The notes beneath the pieces were generated by a model that saw only the letters and a program-made list of their open reading frames with translations, did not search any database and was not told where the DNA came from. This document shows, one piece after another, positions 26,784-35,905 of a DNA stretch of 64,000 nucleotides (positions are counted from its first letter, which is position 1; every line of letters starts with the position of its first letter). The stretch comes from Bacteroidia bacterium (lineage in GTDB: Bacteria; Bacteroidota; Bacteroidia; Chitinophagales; JAUHXS01). The translations under genes and the position numbers were made by a program. The stretch spans positions 1 to 64,000 of the forward strand of contig JAUHXS010000005.1 in the NCBI GenBank assembly GCA_030426955.1. The letters are read 5' to 3'.

Positions 26784-26791
26784 TACTTTTG
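26784..26791 (+). promoter_or_regulatory. -7 box of the 914-aa T9SS gene
   Basis: TACTTTTG matches TAnnTTTG. It overlaps the in-frame TTG at 26789, so that codon cannot be in the mRNA. This supports ATG 26810 as the start, with a ~14-nt leader. No -33 TTG is correctly placed. Confidence 0.5.
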
Positions 26792-26809
26792 TATGTAAAT
26801 AAATTCAAA

Positions 26810-29554
26810 ATGAATCGATTATTAATTTTAAGCGTGCTTATAGCTCTATTCGTTACCCCAGGGGTATCACAAGTAACGGAGGAATGGGTAACTACAATAC
26901 ATGAAGGCAATCAAGCTTATGATTTTGAATTATCCCCAGATGGAAGCTTATATTGCTTAACATCACCTAATGCTGGATTTGGAAGGCTTTTATCTAAGTT
27001 GAACAGTTCAGGAGATACTATTTGGAATTCTCTATTTATGATAACAACAAGCACCGTTATTCATGACATGGATATTGATGCTAATGGTAATATATACCTT
27101 ACAGGTGTAGTTTCTTCTTTTACTCCCAATTCTAAGAAATTTTTTTTAGCTAAAATGGATCCCAACACTGGAGATAGCGTTTGGACATCCACATATGATG
27201 GTATTGCACCAAGCACCAACACCGATGAAGGGGTTGCTATGGCTTTTAATTCGACAGGAGACATTTGGGTTACAGGATTTTCAGATTCAGGTAGTGGAAA
27301 TCATGACGTCATTACTATTCGCTTTGACTCTAATGGAGATACCATATGGACCAATAGATATGACAAAGATGGATTTTATGATCAGGCTAAGGATATAATA
27401 GTTGACGAAGCAAATAATGCCTATGTGGTTGGGTTGACTAGAGATGGAGGCTCCATTAACAAGGGGTTGGTAATAAAGTACAATAGCTTAGGAGATACCG
27501 TATGGACTAAAAAAACTAATGTTGGTAGCTCTAATGAAGAGGCTTTTAAAGTTATGATGTTTGGTAACTCTGTTTTTGTTTTGTCAAATTATTTCGAAGG
27601 AAGCAATAATGTATCTATCATAAAATACAATTCCTTTACTGGAGATACAATATGGGTTGCAAGATATGATGGTACACAGAATGGATATGATTATCCCTTT
27701 GATATGACAATTGATGAGAAGGGTAATGTTTATATGTGCGGAACTTCTGATATTATTGGAGGAATGGGAATGAACGAATCTATGTTTTTGGCCAAATATG
27801 ATTCGAATGGAATTCATAAATGGACTGCGGATTATAATGGCGATGGAAATAGCGCTAGTGATCAGGCCGGTGCAGTGCTCACCGATAAACATTGTAACGT
27901 ATACATTTCTGGAGTTGTAGACAATGTATTATCTGAATGGGATTTAGTAACAATAAAATATGATTCCATGGGAATATTACAGTGGGTAGGTACTTATAAC
28001 GGCATAGATAATGAAGATGACTATTTCAACAGTATGGCTTTAGACTCCAACGGAGTAGTTTATATTTTTGGAGAGGATAGAGACATGTCTTTAAATAACA
28101 TTCCTATTGTAATTAAATATTGTCAAAATGTTCCAAATGTTACAGGGCTTGCCGACACTGCACATTGTGCAGGAGATACTATTCAACTCAACGTATCAGG
28201 AGGCAATTCCTACTTATGGTCCTTTTTGAGCGGAGACCTTTCAAACTATTTTAGTAACGATTCTATCCATAATCCGTTTGTTTCTGCAAATGGAAGAACC
28301 TATTATATCGTAAGAGCAACTGGTATCGATGGTTGTTGGAGCGAAGATACTGTTGAGGTCGACAAAAACAACAATCCAATTCCTGATTTTACAACAAATG
28401 AAACATCGGGCATTCCTCCACTTGAAAGTGAGTTTACAGATCAGACTCCAGGGAGCATTGTAAGCTGGGAATGGAACCTAGGTGATGGTAACCTTTCTAA
28501 TGACGAAGATCCTATTCACACTTACATGACTATTGATTCTTTTGACGTTACGCTTACGGTTACCGATGATAATGGGTGTAGTGGCACGATCGTAAAGCCT
28601 GATTTTATTAAAACTGAACCAGCGATAGTTGCTGGCACAATATTCAAGGAGACAGACCAAGACACGATCAAGGCTGGTATTGTAATTGCCTATGATAAGA
28701 ACTTCCCACTAAACAAGGCAGATACGGTTATCATTAATACAGATGGCTCTTATCAATTTAATACACTTATAAAAGGAGAATACTACTTTTTAGCTAAGCC
28801 TGACTACAGTACATACCCTAATGCAGTGCCTACTTATTTTGGAAACAAGCCCAGGTGGTTTGATGGCGGAACTTCTAAAAATCTTACATCAAGCTCCTTT
28901 AACGATGTGATTGTTGTTGATACTATTGAATCAACAACAGGCAATATTGACATAGAGGGTAGAGTTTCTCAAGGAAACTACTTTGGAAAAGTTCAGGGAC
29001 CAGGCGACCCATTGAATGGATTGGATGTGTCCCTGATTGATAAGTCATCAACCAAGACTATCAGCTATCAAGAAACTGCAGAAACAGGCGAAGGCTCTTT
29101 TAACCTAAGCAGTTTAAATTCGGGTTCCTATCAAGTCTATGTTAATATTGCTGGAATTCCCCTTGATGTCACGATGGATATAGATATTGAAAATAATTCG
29201 GAAGAAATATTTTTAGATATAATTGTAGATTCTAATTTAATTTATTTGTCTGACTCTTCTACTGTGGGGTTGTCGTCAGCAATCTCTTTTAGCGAAGCGG
29301 TTAAGGTTTTTCCGAACCCTACAAGTGACATTATAAACTTACAATACAGTTTAAATCAATCAGAAAATATTGAAATAGTGCTATATAGTTTAGAGGGAAA
29401 GAGGTTGCTTGCATTGGTTAATGGGCAAAGAAAGAAGGGAACATACATAGAACAGGTTGCACTAAAAAACTTGAATTTAGCTGCAGGCCAGTATTTAGTA
29501 GTGTTTGAGTACGATAATAAAACTTTCTCCCAAGAAATATTTATAACAAAATAA
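26810..29554 (+). CDS. Large T9SS type A cargo with SBBP-type propeller, PKD and CnaB-like domains
   Basis: 914 aa. The signal peptide spans 1-~21 (MNRLLILSVLIALF, ending PGVSQ). Residues ~25-440 hold seven or so SBBP-type repeats, with recurring GDTIWTNRYD, DEANNAYVVG and NGIHKWTADY units. An Ig-like segment follows (AHCAGDTIQLNVSGG), then PKD at ~520-600 (WEWNLGDGN). A CnaB/carboxypeptidase-regulatory-like fold lies at ~605-790, and a type A sorting domain at ~840-914 (VFPNPTSDIINLQYS, VLYSLEGKRLL). It is probably a surface-anchored structural or binding protein. It is divergent from the polysaccharide cluster, and a glycosyltransferase lies 49 nt downstream. Confidence 0.85.
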   Translation: MNRLLILSVLIALFVTPGVSQVTEEWVTTIHEGNQAYDFELSPDGSLYCLTSPNAGFGRLLSKLNSSGDTIWNSLFMITTSTVIHDMDIDANGNIYLTGVVSSFTPNSKKFFLAKMDPNTGDSVWTSTYDGIAPSTNTDEGVAMAFNSTGDIWVTGFSDSGSGNHDVITIRFDSNGDTIWTNRYDKDGFYDQAKDIIVDEANNAYVVGLTRDGGSINKGLVIKYNSLGDTVWTKKTNVGSSNEEAFKVMMFGNSVFVLSNYFEGSNNVSIIKYNSFTGDTIWVARYDGTQNGYDYPFDMTIDEKGNVYMCGTSDIIGGMGMNESMFLAKYDSNGIHKWTADYNGDGNSASDQAGAVLTDKHCNVYISGVVDNVLSEWDLVTIKYDSMGILQWVGTYNGIDNEDDYFNSMALDSNGVVYIFGEDRDMSLNNIPIVIKYCQNVPNVTGLADTAHCAGDTIQLNVSGGNSYLWSFLSGDLSNYFSNDSIHNPFVSANGRTYYIVRATGIDGCWSEDTVEVDKNNNPIPDFTTNETSGIPPLESEFTDQTPGSIVSWEWNLGDGNLSNDEDPIHTYMTIDSFDVTLTVTDDNGCSGTIVKPDFIKTEPAIVAGTIFKETDQDTIKAGIVIAYDKNFPLNKADTVIINTDGSYQFNTLIKGEYYFLAKPDYSTYPNAVPTYFGNKPRWFDGGTSKNLTSSSFNDVIVVDTIESTTGNIDIEGRVSQGNYFGKVQGPGDPLNGLDVSLIDKSSTKTISYQETAETGEGSFNLSSLNSGSYQVYVNIAGIPLDVTMDIDIENNSEEIFLDIIVDSNLIYLSDSSTVGLSSAISFSEAVKVFPNPTSDIINLQYSLNQSENIEIVLYSLEGKRLLALVNGQRKKGTYIEQVALKNLNLAAGQYLVVFEYDNKTFSQEIFITK

Positions 29555-29603
29555 ATTAATCGCTCTTTGTGAGCTTATAACAGGTTGGTTATTAGGTCGA
29601 TCG

Positions 29604-30740
29604 ATGAATATTGCTGTTAATACCCGATGCTTAATTGAAGATAAACTGGAAGGTATCGGTTGGTTTACTTATCAAACCCTCAAAAGAATAACTCAAAGCC
29701 ATCCTGAGCATAATTTTTACTTCATTTTTGACAGACCTTTTAGTGAGTCCTTTATTTTTGCCCCCAATGTTCACCCAGTAATTGTTGGTCCCCAAGCAAG
29801 GCATCCCCTTCTATGGTGGTGGTGGTTCGAAAAGTCAATCCCGAAGGTATTAAAACAGATCAACGCAGATATTTTCATGTCAACAGATGGTTTTAACTCA
29901 CTCAACATTAAAACAAAGTCCTTATTAGTTATTCATGACTTAGGATTTGAACACTACCCCCAACATGTACCTTGGCTTGTTAAACAATACTATTCCTACT
30001 TTACCCCGCGATATGCTCATAAGGCAAATCAAATTGCAACAGTTTCATCCTACTCTAAAGACGACATTGCTAAATTGTATGATATTGCTAAAAGCAAGAT
30101 AGATGTTGTTTATAATGGCTCTGATGAATCGTATAAACCGATATCTGAAAAAGAACAAATTTGCATAAGAGAAAAATACACTTTAGGAAAGCCCTATTTT
30201 TTATTTGTAGGCTCAATACACCCTAGAAAAAACTTAGAAGGATTGTTACGAGCTTTTGACTTATTTAAAAAATCATCCTGCTCAGAACTTAAGTTATTAG
30301 TAGTAGGAAGAATGGCATGGCAGACCTCCAATGTAGAATCGATACTAAAAGTTATGCAATTCAGAAAAGAAGTAATTTTTATTGATCACCAGAACCTTCC
30401 AGCGTTATCCAGTATTATGGCAAGTGCTTTTGCTTTAGTCTACCCATCATTATTTGAAGGCTTTGGCATCCCGATTATTGAAGCAATGAATTGTGAAGTT
30501 CCTGTAATCACATCAAACTCTTCCTCAATGATAGAAGTTGCTGGAAAGGCAGCTTTATTTTCAAACCCCAAAGACGTTAAAAGCATCGCATCACAAATGG
30601 CAGCATTACAAAAAGAGCCTACACTGAGAACAAAACTCATAGCTGAAGGCAAAAAGCAAGCAGAAAAGTACAGTTGGGATAAATCTGCAATGCTTTTATG
30701 GAAAAGCTTAGAAAAAATAAATGCTAAGTCAAGTTCATAA
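29604..30740 (+). CDS. GT4-family glycosyltransferase
   Basis: 378 aa, GT-B fold. The C-terminal half carries the GT4 donor-site features FVGSIHPRKNLEGLLRAF, then YPSLFEGFGIPIIEAM (the E-x7-E motif) and VPVITSNSSSMIEVAG. Glycosyltransferases of this type act in the cytoplasm on lipid-linked glycans or as mannosyltransferases. The donor and acceptor cannot be told. It sits next to the polysaccharide cluster but on the other strand, 49 nt after the T9SS gene. Confidence 0.88.
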   Translation: MNIAVNTRCLIEDKLEGIGWFTYQTLKRITQSHPEHNFYFIFDRPFSESFIFAPNVHPVIVGPQARHPLLWWWWFEKSIPKVLKQINADIFMSTDGFNSLNIKTKSLLVIHDLGFEHYPQHVPWLVKQYYSYFTPRYAHKANQIATVSSYSKDDIAKLYDIAKSKIDVVYNGSDESYKPISEKEQICIREKYTLGKPYFLFVGSIHPRKNLEGLLRAFDLFKKSSCSELKLLVVGRMAWQTSNVESILKVMQFRKEVIFIDHQNLPALSSIMASAFALVYPSLFEGFGIPIIEAMNCEVPVITSNSSSMIEVAGKAALFSNPKDVKSIASQMAALQKEPTLRTKLIAEGKKQAEKYSWDKSAMLLWKSLEKINAKSSS

Positions 30741-30834
30741 AACCATATTTTTTAACATTTCTTAACACACCATTAGGAAACAAATAGACAACTATTAGCG
30801 TTCTTTAATTAGGAACTCAAAATTATAAACTAAA

Positions 30835-31533
30835 ATGGGATTAGGATATTTATTAATTGTACTGGTATTTATGGGCATCGGTGCGATTGTGCAAGCAAGG
30901 CTCAAAAGCAAATTCAAAAAATATGCACAAATGCCACTAAGGTCTGGCCTTAGTGGTAAAGAAGTAGCCGAAAAGATGTTACATGATAATGGAATATTTG
31001 ATGTCAATATAGTTTCTGTGAAAGGCCGATTGACAGACCATTACAATCCTGTAGATAAAACAGTAAACCTCAGTCAGGATGTGTATAGTGGTCGAAATAT
31101 TTCCGCGGCGTCTGTAGCTGCTCATGAATGTGGTCACGCCGTTCAACATGCTAAGGCTTACAGTATGCTACAATTTAGATCAGCCATGGTTCCTGTAGTT
31201 AATATAAGTTCTCAAATGCTCAGCTGGATATTCTTGATTGGTATGTTTATGTCCTATAGCTTGACGATGTTTTCTTTTGATAGTGTAATACTTGTCGTGA
31301 TAGCTGCACAGGCCGTTATAACATTATTTACCTTCGTTACATTACCCGTTGAATTTGATGCTAGCAATCGGGCATTGGCATGGCTAAACTCTAGTGGCTT
31401 AACGGCCAGCCAAGAACACGAAGGTGCTAAAGATGCCTTGAAATGGGCCGCAATGACCTACGTAGTATCTGCTTTAGCCGCGTTAACAACACTGGCATAT
31501 TATATTATGTTGTTTTTGGGTCGTAGGGATTAG
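30835..31533 (+). CDS. YugP-like zinc metallopeptidase, membrane-embedded
   Basis: 232 aa. An N-terminal membrane helix (1-20) is followed by the zinc-binding HExxH at His97-Glu98-x-x-His101 (AHECGHAVQHA), then two or three more membrane helices. A downstream EFDASNRALAWL probably supplies the third zinc ligand. This is the neutral zinc metallopeptidase type 2 family (YugP in Bacillus). Substrates are unknown; it may act in membrane protein quality control. It appears monocistronic. Confidence 0.88.
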   Translation: MGLGYLLIVLVFMGIGAIVQARLKSKFKKYAQMPLRSGLSGKEVAEKMLHDNGIFDVNIVSVKGRLTDHYNPVDKTVNLSQDVYSGRNISAASVAAHECGHAVQHAKAYSMLQFRSAMVPVVNISSQMLSWIFLIGMFMSYSLTMFSFDSVILVVIAAQAVITLFTFVTLPVEFDASNRALAWLNSSGLTASQEHEGAKDALKWAAMTYVVSALAALTTLAYYIMLFLGRRD

Positions 31534-31657
31534 GGGTGAGGAAACAGGAACGAGGGTTATTATACATCTATAAATACTAATTCCTATTTCCTTAAGCCTA
31601 GTTGCTAAAATTCTTGGGCGATTCTGATACTGATTTTCAATAATTTGTTGAAAATTG

Positions 31658-31688
31658 TTGAAATATTGAAAGAATAGTTCTATCTTCG
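31658..31688 (+). promoter_or_regulatory. Promoter of the ribosomal-protein operon
   Basis: TTG (31658-31660), a 20-nt spacer, then TATCTTCG (31681-31688), one base from TAnnTTTG. The predicted transcript starts near 31693, about 29 nt before the rplM start codon, which leaves no room for a structured autoregulatory leader. Confidence 0.7.
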
Positions 31689-31721
31689 CCGTCCTTTTTA
31701 AGGAAAATAAAAGACAAAACA

Positions 31722-32162
31722 TTGGATACATTAAGCTTTAAGACAAAATCAGCTACTCCAGAAATCATCAAGAGAGATTGGTGGGTAGTAGATGCGGAAG
31801 GTCAAGTTGTAGGAAGACTAGCATCTAAAGTAGCTGGAATTTTAAGAGGAAAAAACAAACCTTATTTCACGCCAAACTTAGACTGTGGTGACAATGTCAT
31901 CATCATCAATGCAGATAAGGTTAAGTTTACTGGTAATAAGGTTACTGATAAAGTATACCTAAGACATACTGGCTATCCAGGTGGGCAAAGAGAAACGACT
32001 CCAAAAGAGTTACTTCAAAAAAAGCCTGAAATGATCATGGAAAAAGCAGTTAAAAATATGTTGCCTAAAACCAAGTTGGGAAGAGCAATGTATAAAAAGC
32101 TTTTTGTTTACGCAGGTGCTGAACATCCTCATAGCACTCAAAAACCAAAAACACTTAAATAA
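31722..32162 (+). CDS. rplM: 50S ribosomal protein L13
   Basis: 146 aa, TTG start (MDTLSFKT), as often seen for Bacteroidota L13. Characteristic segments are [42 protein letters not shown] and the C-terminal [12 protein letters not shown]. It opens the cluster rplM-rpsI-rpsB-tsf-pyrH-frr, with 2 nt to rpsI. Confidence 0.97.
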   Translation: MDTLSFKTKSATPEIIKRDWWVVDAEGQVVGRLASKVAGILRGKNKPYFTPNLDCGDNVIIINADKVKFTGNKVTDKVYLRHTGYPGGQRETTPKELLQKKPEMIMEKAVKNMLPKTKLGRAMYKKLFVYAGAEHPHSTQKPKTLK

Positions 32163-32164
32163 AC

Positions 32165-32554
32165 ATGGATATTATAACAGCTACTGGAAGAAGAAAATCT
32201 TCAATTGCTAGAGTATATCTCTACCCTAAAGGAAAGGGAGATATTACTATTAACAAGAAGGATTATAAAGAGTATTTCCCGCAAATGCACCTTACTGGAA
32301 AAGTTTTGACGCCTCTTTCTTTGTTGCAAGTGGAGAAAAAACATGACATCAAAGTAAACGTAAAAGGTGGTGGAATTAAAGGTCAAGTTGAAGCCATTAG
32401 ATTAGGCATTTCAAGAGCTTTAGTAAAACTAAACCCTGATTACAGACTAGTATTAAAGCCTGAAGGAGTACTTACACGAGATGCGAGAATTGTTGAGCGT
32501 AAGAAATATGGCTTGATGAAGGCGAGAAAACAAACTCAGTACAGAAAACGTTAA
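32165..32554 (+). CDS. rpsI: 30S ribosomal protein S9
   Basis: 129 aa. Family hallmarks are ATGRRKSSIARVYLYPKGKG, GGGIKGQVEAIRLGISRAL and the conserved C-terminal tail ARKQTQYRKR, which reaches into the ribosomal P site. Spacing to rpsB is 20 nt. Confidence 0.97.
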   Translation: MDIITATGRRKSSIARVYLYPKGKGDITINKKDYKEYFPQMHLTGKVLTPLSLLQVEKKHDIKVNVKGGGIKGQVEAIRLGISRALVKLNPDYRLVLKPEGVLTRDARIVERKKYGLMKARKQTQYRKR

Positions 32555-32574
32555 TTTCTACATTTATATAAAGA

Positions 32575-33597
32575 ATGGCAAAAGTTACACATAAAGAATT
32601 ATTAGACGCAGGCGTTCACTTTGGACACCTAAAGAAGAAGTGGAATCCTAAAATGGCTCCTTACATTTTTATGGAGAAAAAGGGTATCCATATTATTGAC
32701 CTGAACAAAACAATGGACTCCATGGAAAATGCTGCCGCAGCATTGAAGTCTATTGCGAAGTCTGGTAAGAAAATATTATTCATTGCTACTAAAAAGCAAG
32801 CTAAGAATATTGTTGCAGAAGCTGCTCAGAGAGTAAATATGCCTTACGTTACCGAAAGGTGGTTAGGAGGTATGTTGACAAACTTCGCTACTATTAGAAA
32901 GTCCATCAAAAAGTCTCAAAGCATCGAAAAGATGTTAGGTGATGGTACTTTGGATAATATTACTAAGAAAGAGAAGCTTAACTTAAGCAGACAAAAAGCA
33001 AAACTAGATAGAGTATTAGGCGGTATTTCTATGTTGAATAGATTGCCTGCAGCTTTATTCATTGTGGATATAAGCCATGAGCACATTGCTTTAGCAGAAG
33101 CTAAGAAGTTAAATATCTCCACTTTTGCAATGGTAGATACAAACTCTAATCCTAATCAGGTTGATTTTGCTATACCTGCAAATGATGACGCTTCAAAGTC
33201 CGTTAACATAGTTGTTGACTATGTTACCAATGCTATTCAAGAAGGGCTAGCAGAGAGAAAATCTAATAAGGATGCAGCTCCTGAAGATGAGGAAGATCAA
33301 GTAGAAGCTAAGCAAGAAAAGAAACCTGTAAAAGAGGAGCCTAAAGCTGAGAAAAAAGCTCCAGCTGCAAAAAAGACAACAAAGAAAGCGGCTCCTGCTA
33401 AGAAAGAAGAAAAGGCAGAAAGCAAACCAAAAGCTTCAACAACTAAAAAGACGGCTCCAGCGAAAAAAGCAACCGCTGCCAAGAAGCCGGCTAGTACGAC
33501 CAAAAAAACTACTACAGCTAAAAAGACAACTGCCACTAAAAAGCCGGCGGCAAAGAAAAAAACAACAAAAAAAGAAAGTTCAGCAAAAGCTAAATAA
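32575..33597 (+). CDS. rpsB: 30S ribosomal protein S2 with long Lys/Ala-rich tail
   Basis: 340 aa against about 230-260 for typical S2. Residues 1-~222 are ordinary S2 (LLDAGVHFGHLKKKWNPKMA, ERWLGGMLTNFATIRKS, MVDTNSNP, IPANDDASKS). From ~228 a short acidic linker (PEDEEDQVEA) leads into ~95 residues of K/A/P/T repeats (AAKKTTKKAAPAKK type), like histone H1 tails. The tail would be disordered and strongly basic, perhaps binding rRNA or nucleic acids. The tail is in frame and uses the same codon style, so it does not look like an artefact. It ends 8 nt before tsf. Confidence 0.95.
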   Translation: MAKVTHKELLDAGVHFGHLKKKWNPKMAPYIFMEKKGIHIIDLNKTMDSMENAAAALKSIAKSGKKILFIATKKQAKNIVAEAAQRVNMPYVTERWLGGMLTNFATIRKSIKKSQSIEKMLGDGTLDNITKKEKLNLSRQKAKLDRVLGGISMLNRLPAALFIVDISHEHIALAEAKKLNISTFAMVDTNSNPNQVDFAIPANDDASKSVNIVVDYVTNAIQEGLAERKSNKDAAPEDEEDQVEAKQEKKPVKEEPKAEKKAPAAKKTTKKAAPAKKEEKAESKPKASTTKKTAPAKKATAAKKPASTTKKTTTAKKTTATKKPAAKKKTTKKESSAKAK

Positions 33598-33605
33598 TTA
33601 AGAAA

Positions 33606-34436
33606 ATGAGTGTTACAGCAGCAGAAGTAAATAAATTAAGACAAAAAACCGGTGCTGGGTTAATGGATTGTAAAAAAGCATTGGTAGAAACTTCAGGAGA
33701 TTTTGAAGCAGCTATAGACTTTTTAAGAAAGAAAGGTCAAAAGCTTTCAGAATTAAGATCAGAAAGAGAGGCTAACGAAGGCGTAGTAGTTGCAAATACT
33801 AACGGAGACAATACAATTGGTACTGTCGTTTATTTAAGCAGTGAAACTGACTTTGTGGCAAAAAACGATGACTTTGTAAACTTTGCTAAAGCCGTTTCTG
33901 ACAAAAGCTTAGAAGCACTACCTAATAGCTTAGACGATTTACTAGCTCTTGACCTTAACGGAAGTCCTATTAAAGATCAAGTGGTAGAGCTAGTTGGAAA
34001 GATTGGTGAAAAAATCACGCTTTCTAATTACGAAAAAGTTGAGGGAGAGCAGGTGGTTGCTTACAACCATGCAGGAAATAAAATCGGTGTTTTAGTTTCT
34101 TTCAATCAACAAAACGGCACTTTAGAAGAAACAGGAAAAGACATCGCTATGCAAATTGCGGCAATGAGTCCTATTGCAGTTGATGCAGATGAAGTTCCTC
34201 AAGATGTTAAAGATAGAGAAATGGCTATCGGAAGAGAGCAAGCAATTGCGGAAGGTAAGCCTGAGAACATCGTTGATAAAATTGCAGAAGGTAAGCTTCA
34301 AAAGTTTTATAAAGAAAACACGCTTGTTAACCAGCAATTCGTTAAAGATGGATCTAAAACAGTTGCAGGAGTTCTGAAAGAAATTGACTCAGGACTGCAA
34401 GTGAAAAGCTTCAAGAGAGTTGCCGTTGGTGGCTAA
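33606..34436 (+). CDS. tsf: Translation elongation factor Ts
   Basis: 276 aa. The N-terminal UBA-like region VNKLRQKTGAGLMDCKKALV and the TDFVAKND motif are diagnostic. EF-Ts recycles EF-Tu by GDP/GTP exchange. It is followed by a strong intrinsic terminator before pyrH. Confidence 0.97.
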   Translation: MSVTAAEVNKLRQKTGAGLMDCKKALVETSGDFEAAIDFLRKKGQKLSELRSEREANEGVVVANTNGDNTIGTVVYLSSETDFVAKNDDFVNFAKAVSDKSLEALPNSLDDLLALDLNGSPIKDQVVELVGKIGEKITLSNYEKVEGEQVVAYNHAGNKIGVLVSFNQQNGTLEETGKDIAMQIAAMSPIAVDADEVPQDVKDREMAIGREQAIAEGKPENIVDKIAEGKLQKFYKENTLVNQQFVKDGSKTVAGVLKEIDSGLQVKSFKRVAVGG

Positions 34437-34443
34437 AAATTTT

Positions 34444-34474
34444 AAAAGAGAGACGTTGTTCTCTCTTTTTTTTT
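34444..34474 (+). terminator. Intrinsic terminator between tsf and pyrH
   Basis: A perfect 10-bp stem AAAAGAGAGA (34444-34453)/TCTCTCTTTT (34460-34469) with a 6-nt loop, running into a T-rich tract to 34474. It splits the ribosomal-protein part from pyrH-frr. Partial read-through is likely, as pyrH starts only 17 nt later with no separate promoter evident. Confidence 0.85.
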
Positions 34475-34490
34475 GCTTAAAAATTAAGAA

Positions 34491-35198
34491 ATGGCTAAGT
34501 ATAAAAGAATATTACTAAAACTAAGTGGAGAATCGTTAATGGGTGATACCAATTTTGGCATTGATCCGAAAAGAATTGCTCAATATGCACAGGATGTTAA
34601 GTCCATCATAGACAAGGGTGTTGAAGTCGCTATTGTAATCGGTGGTGGAAACATATTCAGAGGTCTTCAGGCAGATCAAACAGGAATAGACCGTGTACAA
34701 GGTGATTACATGGGTATGCTGGCAACAGTTATCAATGGAATGGCTTTACAAGATGCTATTGAAAAGGTAGGCATTAAAACAAGACTTTTGTCAGCAATTA
34801 AGATGGAGCAGATTTGTGAGCCATATATTAGAAGAAGAGCTGTTCGTCACTTAGAAAAGGGAAGAGTCGTAATATTTGGGGCGGGTACTGGTAATCCATA
34901 TTTTACAACAGATACTGCTGCATCACTAAGAGCAATAGAAATAGAAGCCGATGTTATTTTAAAAGGAACTCGAGTTGATGGTGTATACACAGCAGATCCG
35001 GAAAAAGACACTTCTGCCACTCGTTATGAGACTATCTCTTTCACAGAAGTTTATAACAACAACTTGAATGTAATGGATATGACCGCATTTACGCTTTGTG
35101 ATGAAAACAAACTGCCCATTATTGTCTTTGATATGAACAAGGAAGGTAATTTGACGAAGGTGATTAATGGAGAAAATGTCGGGACTTTAGTATCTTAG
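34491..35198 (+). CDS. pyrH: UMP kinase
   Basis: 235 aa. Motifs are [23 protein letters not shown], the [17 protein letters not shown] segment and [16 protein letters not shown] of the amino-acid-kinase fold. It phosphorylates UMP to UDP in pyrimidine nucleotide synthesis. It lies 16 nt ahead of frr, the common pairing. Confidence 0.97.
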   Translation: MAKYKRILLKLSGESLMGDTNFGIDPKRIAQYAQDVKSIIDKGVEVAIVIGGGNIFRGLQADQTGIDRVQGDYMGMLATVINGMALQDAIEKVGIKTRLLSAIKMEQICEPYIRRRAVRHLEKGRVVIFGAGTGNPYFTTDTAASLRAIEIEADVILKGTRVDGVYTADPEKDTSATRYETISFTEVYNNNLNVMDMTAFTLCDENKLPIIVFDMNKEGNLTKVINGENVGTLVS

Positions 35199-35214
35199 TA
35201 AAAAGAATACCATT

Positions 35215-35778
35215 ATGCACGAAGACGTACAACTATACTATGACGAGGCCAAAGATTTGATGGAAAAGGCGGTGGAGCACTTAGAAGAAGAACTTGCTAA
35301 GGTAAGGGCCGGAAAAGCAAGTCCAGCACTGGTAAATGGTATTACAGTAGATTATTTTGATAATCCAACTCCAATTAATCAAGTTGCTACATTAAAAACG
35401 ACCGATGCCAAGACGTTGGTAATAACCCCCTGGGAAAAAAGCATGTTAGAACCTATCGAAAGAGCGATCGGTGCAGCAAATATTGGCATTAATCCTCAAA
35501 ATGACGGTACTGTTGTAAGATTAGTAATGCCTCCTTTAACAGAAGAATCAAGAATGAATTTGGTTAAAAAAACCAAGTCAATTGGAGAACAACAAAAAGT
35601 AACCATTAGAAACATTCGAAGAGATGCAAATGATGGCATCAAAAAGCTTAGCAGCGATGGTGTAGCGGAAGATGCTTTAAAAGAAGGCGAAAGCAAAGTT
35701 CAAGAATTAACCGATCAGTTTAGCAAAACTATTGACAAATACTTAGATGCTAAAGAGTCTGAGATAATGACAGTGTAA
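35215..35778 (+). CDS. frr: Ribosome recycling factor
   Basis: 187 aa. RRF signatures are VRAGKASPALVNGITVDYF, the Pro-rich hinge region WEKSMLEPIERAI, and VTIRNIRRDANDGIKKL. It splits post-termination ribosomes together with EF-G. Its stop codon (35776-35778) is 1 nt from the end of the convergent 41-aa ORF. Confidence 0.97.
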   Translation: MHEDVQLYYDEAKDLMEKAVEHLEEELAKVRAGKASPALVNGITVDYFDNPTPINQVATLKTTDAKTLVITPWEKSMLEPIERAIGAANIGINPQNDGTVVRLVMPPLTEESRMNLVKKTKSIGEQQKVTIRNIRRDANDGIKKLSSDGVAEDALKEGESKVQELTDQFSKTIDKYLDAKESEIMTV

Positions 35779-35779
35779 T

Positions 35780-35905
35780 TTAGCTTGCTATAAATAGTTC
35801 TATTATTCCAAATATTAATATTACTCCAAATAATAGAATCAAGGCAAGAATCATTGTTCCTATATCACCTGGTCCTTCATAATATGTCTTATAATCTTTT
35901 CCCAC
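35780..35905 (-). CDS. Hypothetical 41-aa single-pass membrane protein
   Basis: A GTG-started ORF of 41 codons encoding MGKDYKTYYEGPGDIG, then a hydrophobic helix of ~22 residues and a short end FIAS. An unusually strong Shine-Dalgarno, AAGGAGG, sits 5 nt before the GTG; such sites are uncommon in Bacteroidota, where most genes here lack one. An overlapping ATG at 35906 leads to a stop after 15 codons, so it is not the start. Upstream lie a perfect palindrome (35988-36009) and a TATTTTTG box (36036-36029). I do not recognise the product. Confidence 0.6.
   Translation of the reverse strand: MGKDYKTYYEGPGDIGTMILALILLFGVILIFGIIELFIAS

Noticed and set aside
33297-33536. 79-codon hydrophobic minus-strand ORF
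   Set aside because: It is the antisense of the Lys/Ala-rich S2 tail, which automatically reads as Val/Phe/Ala-rich.
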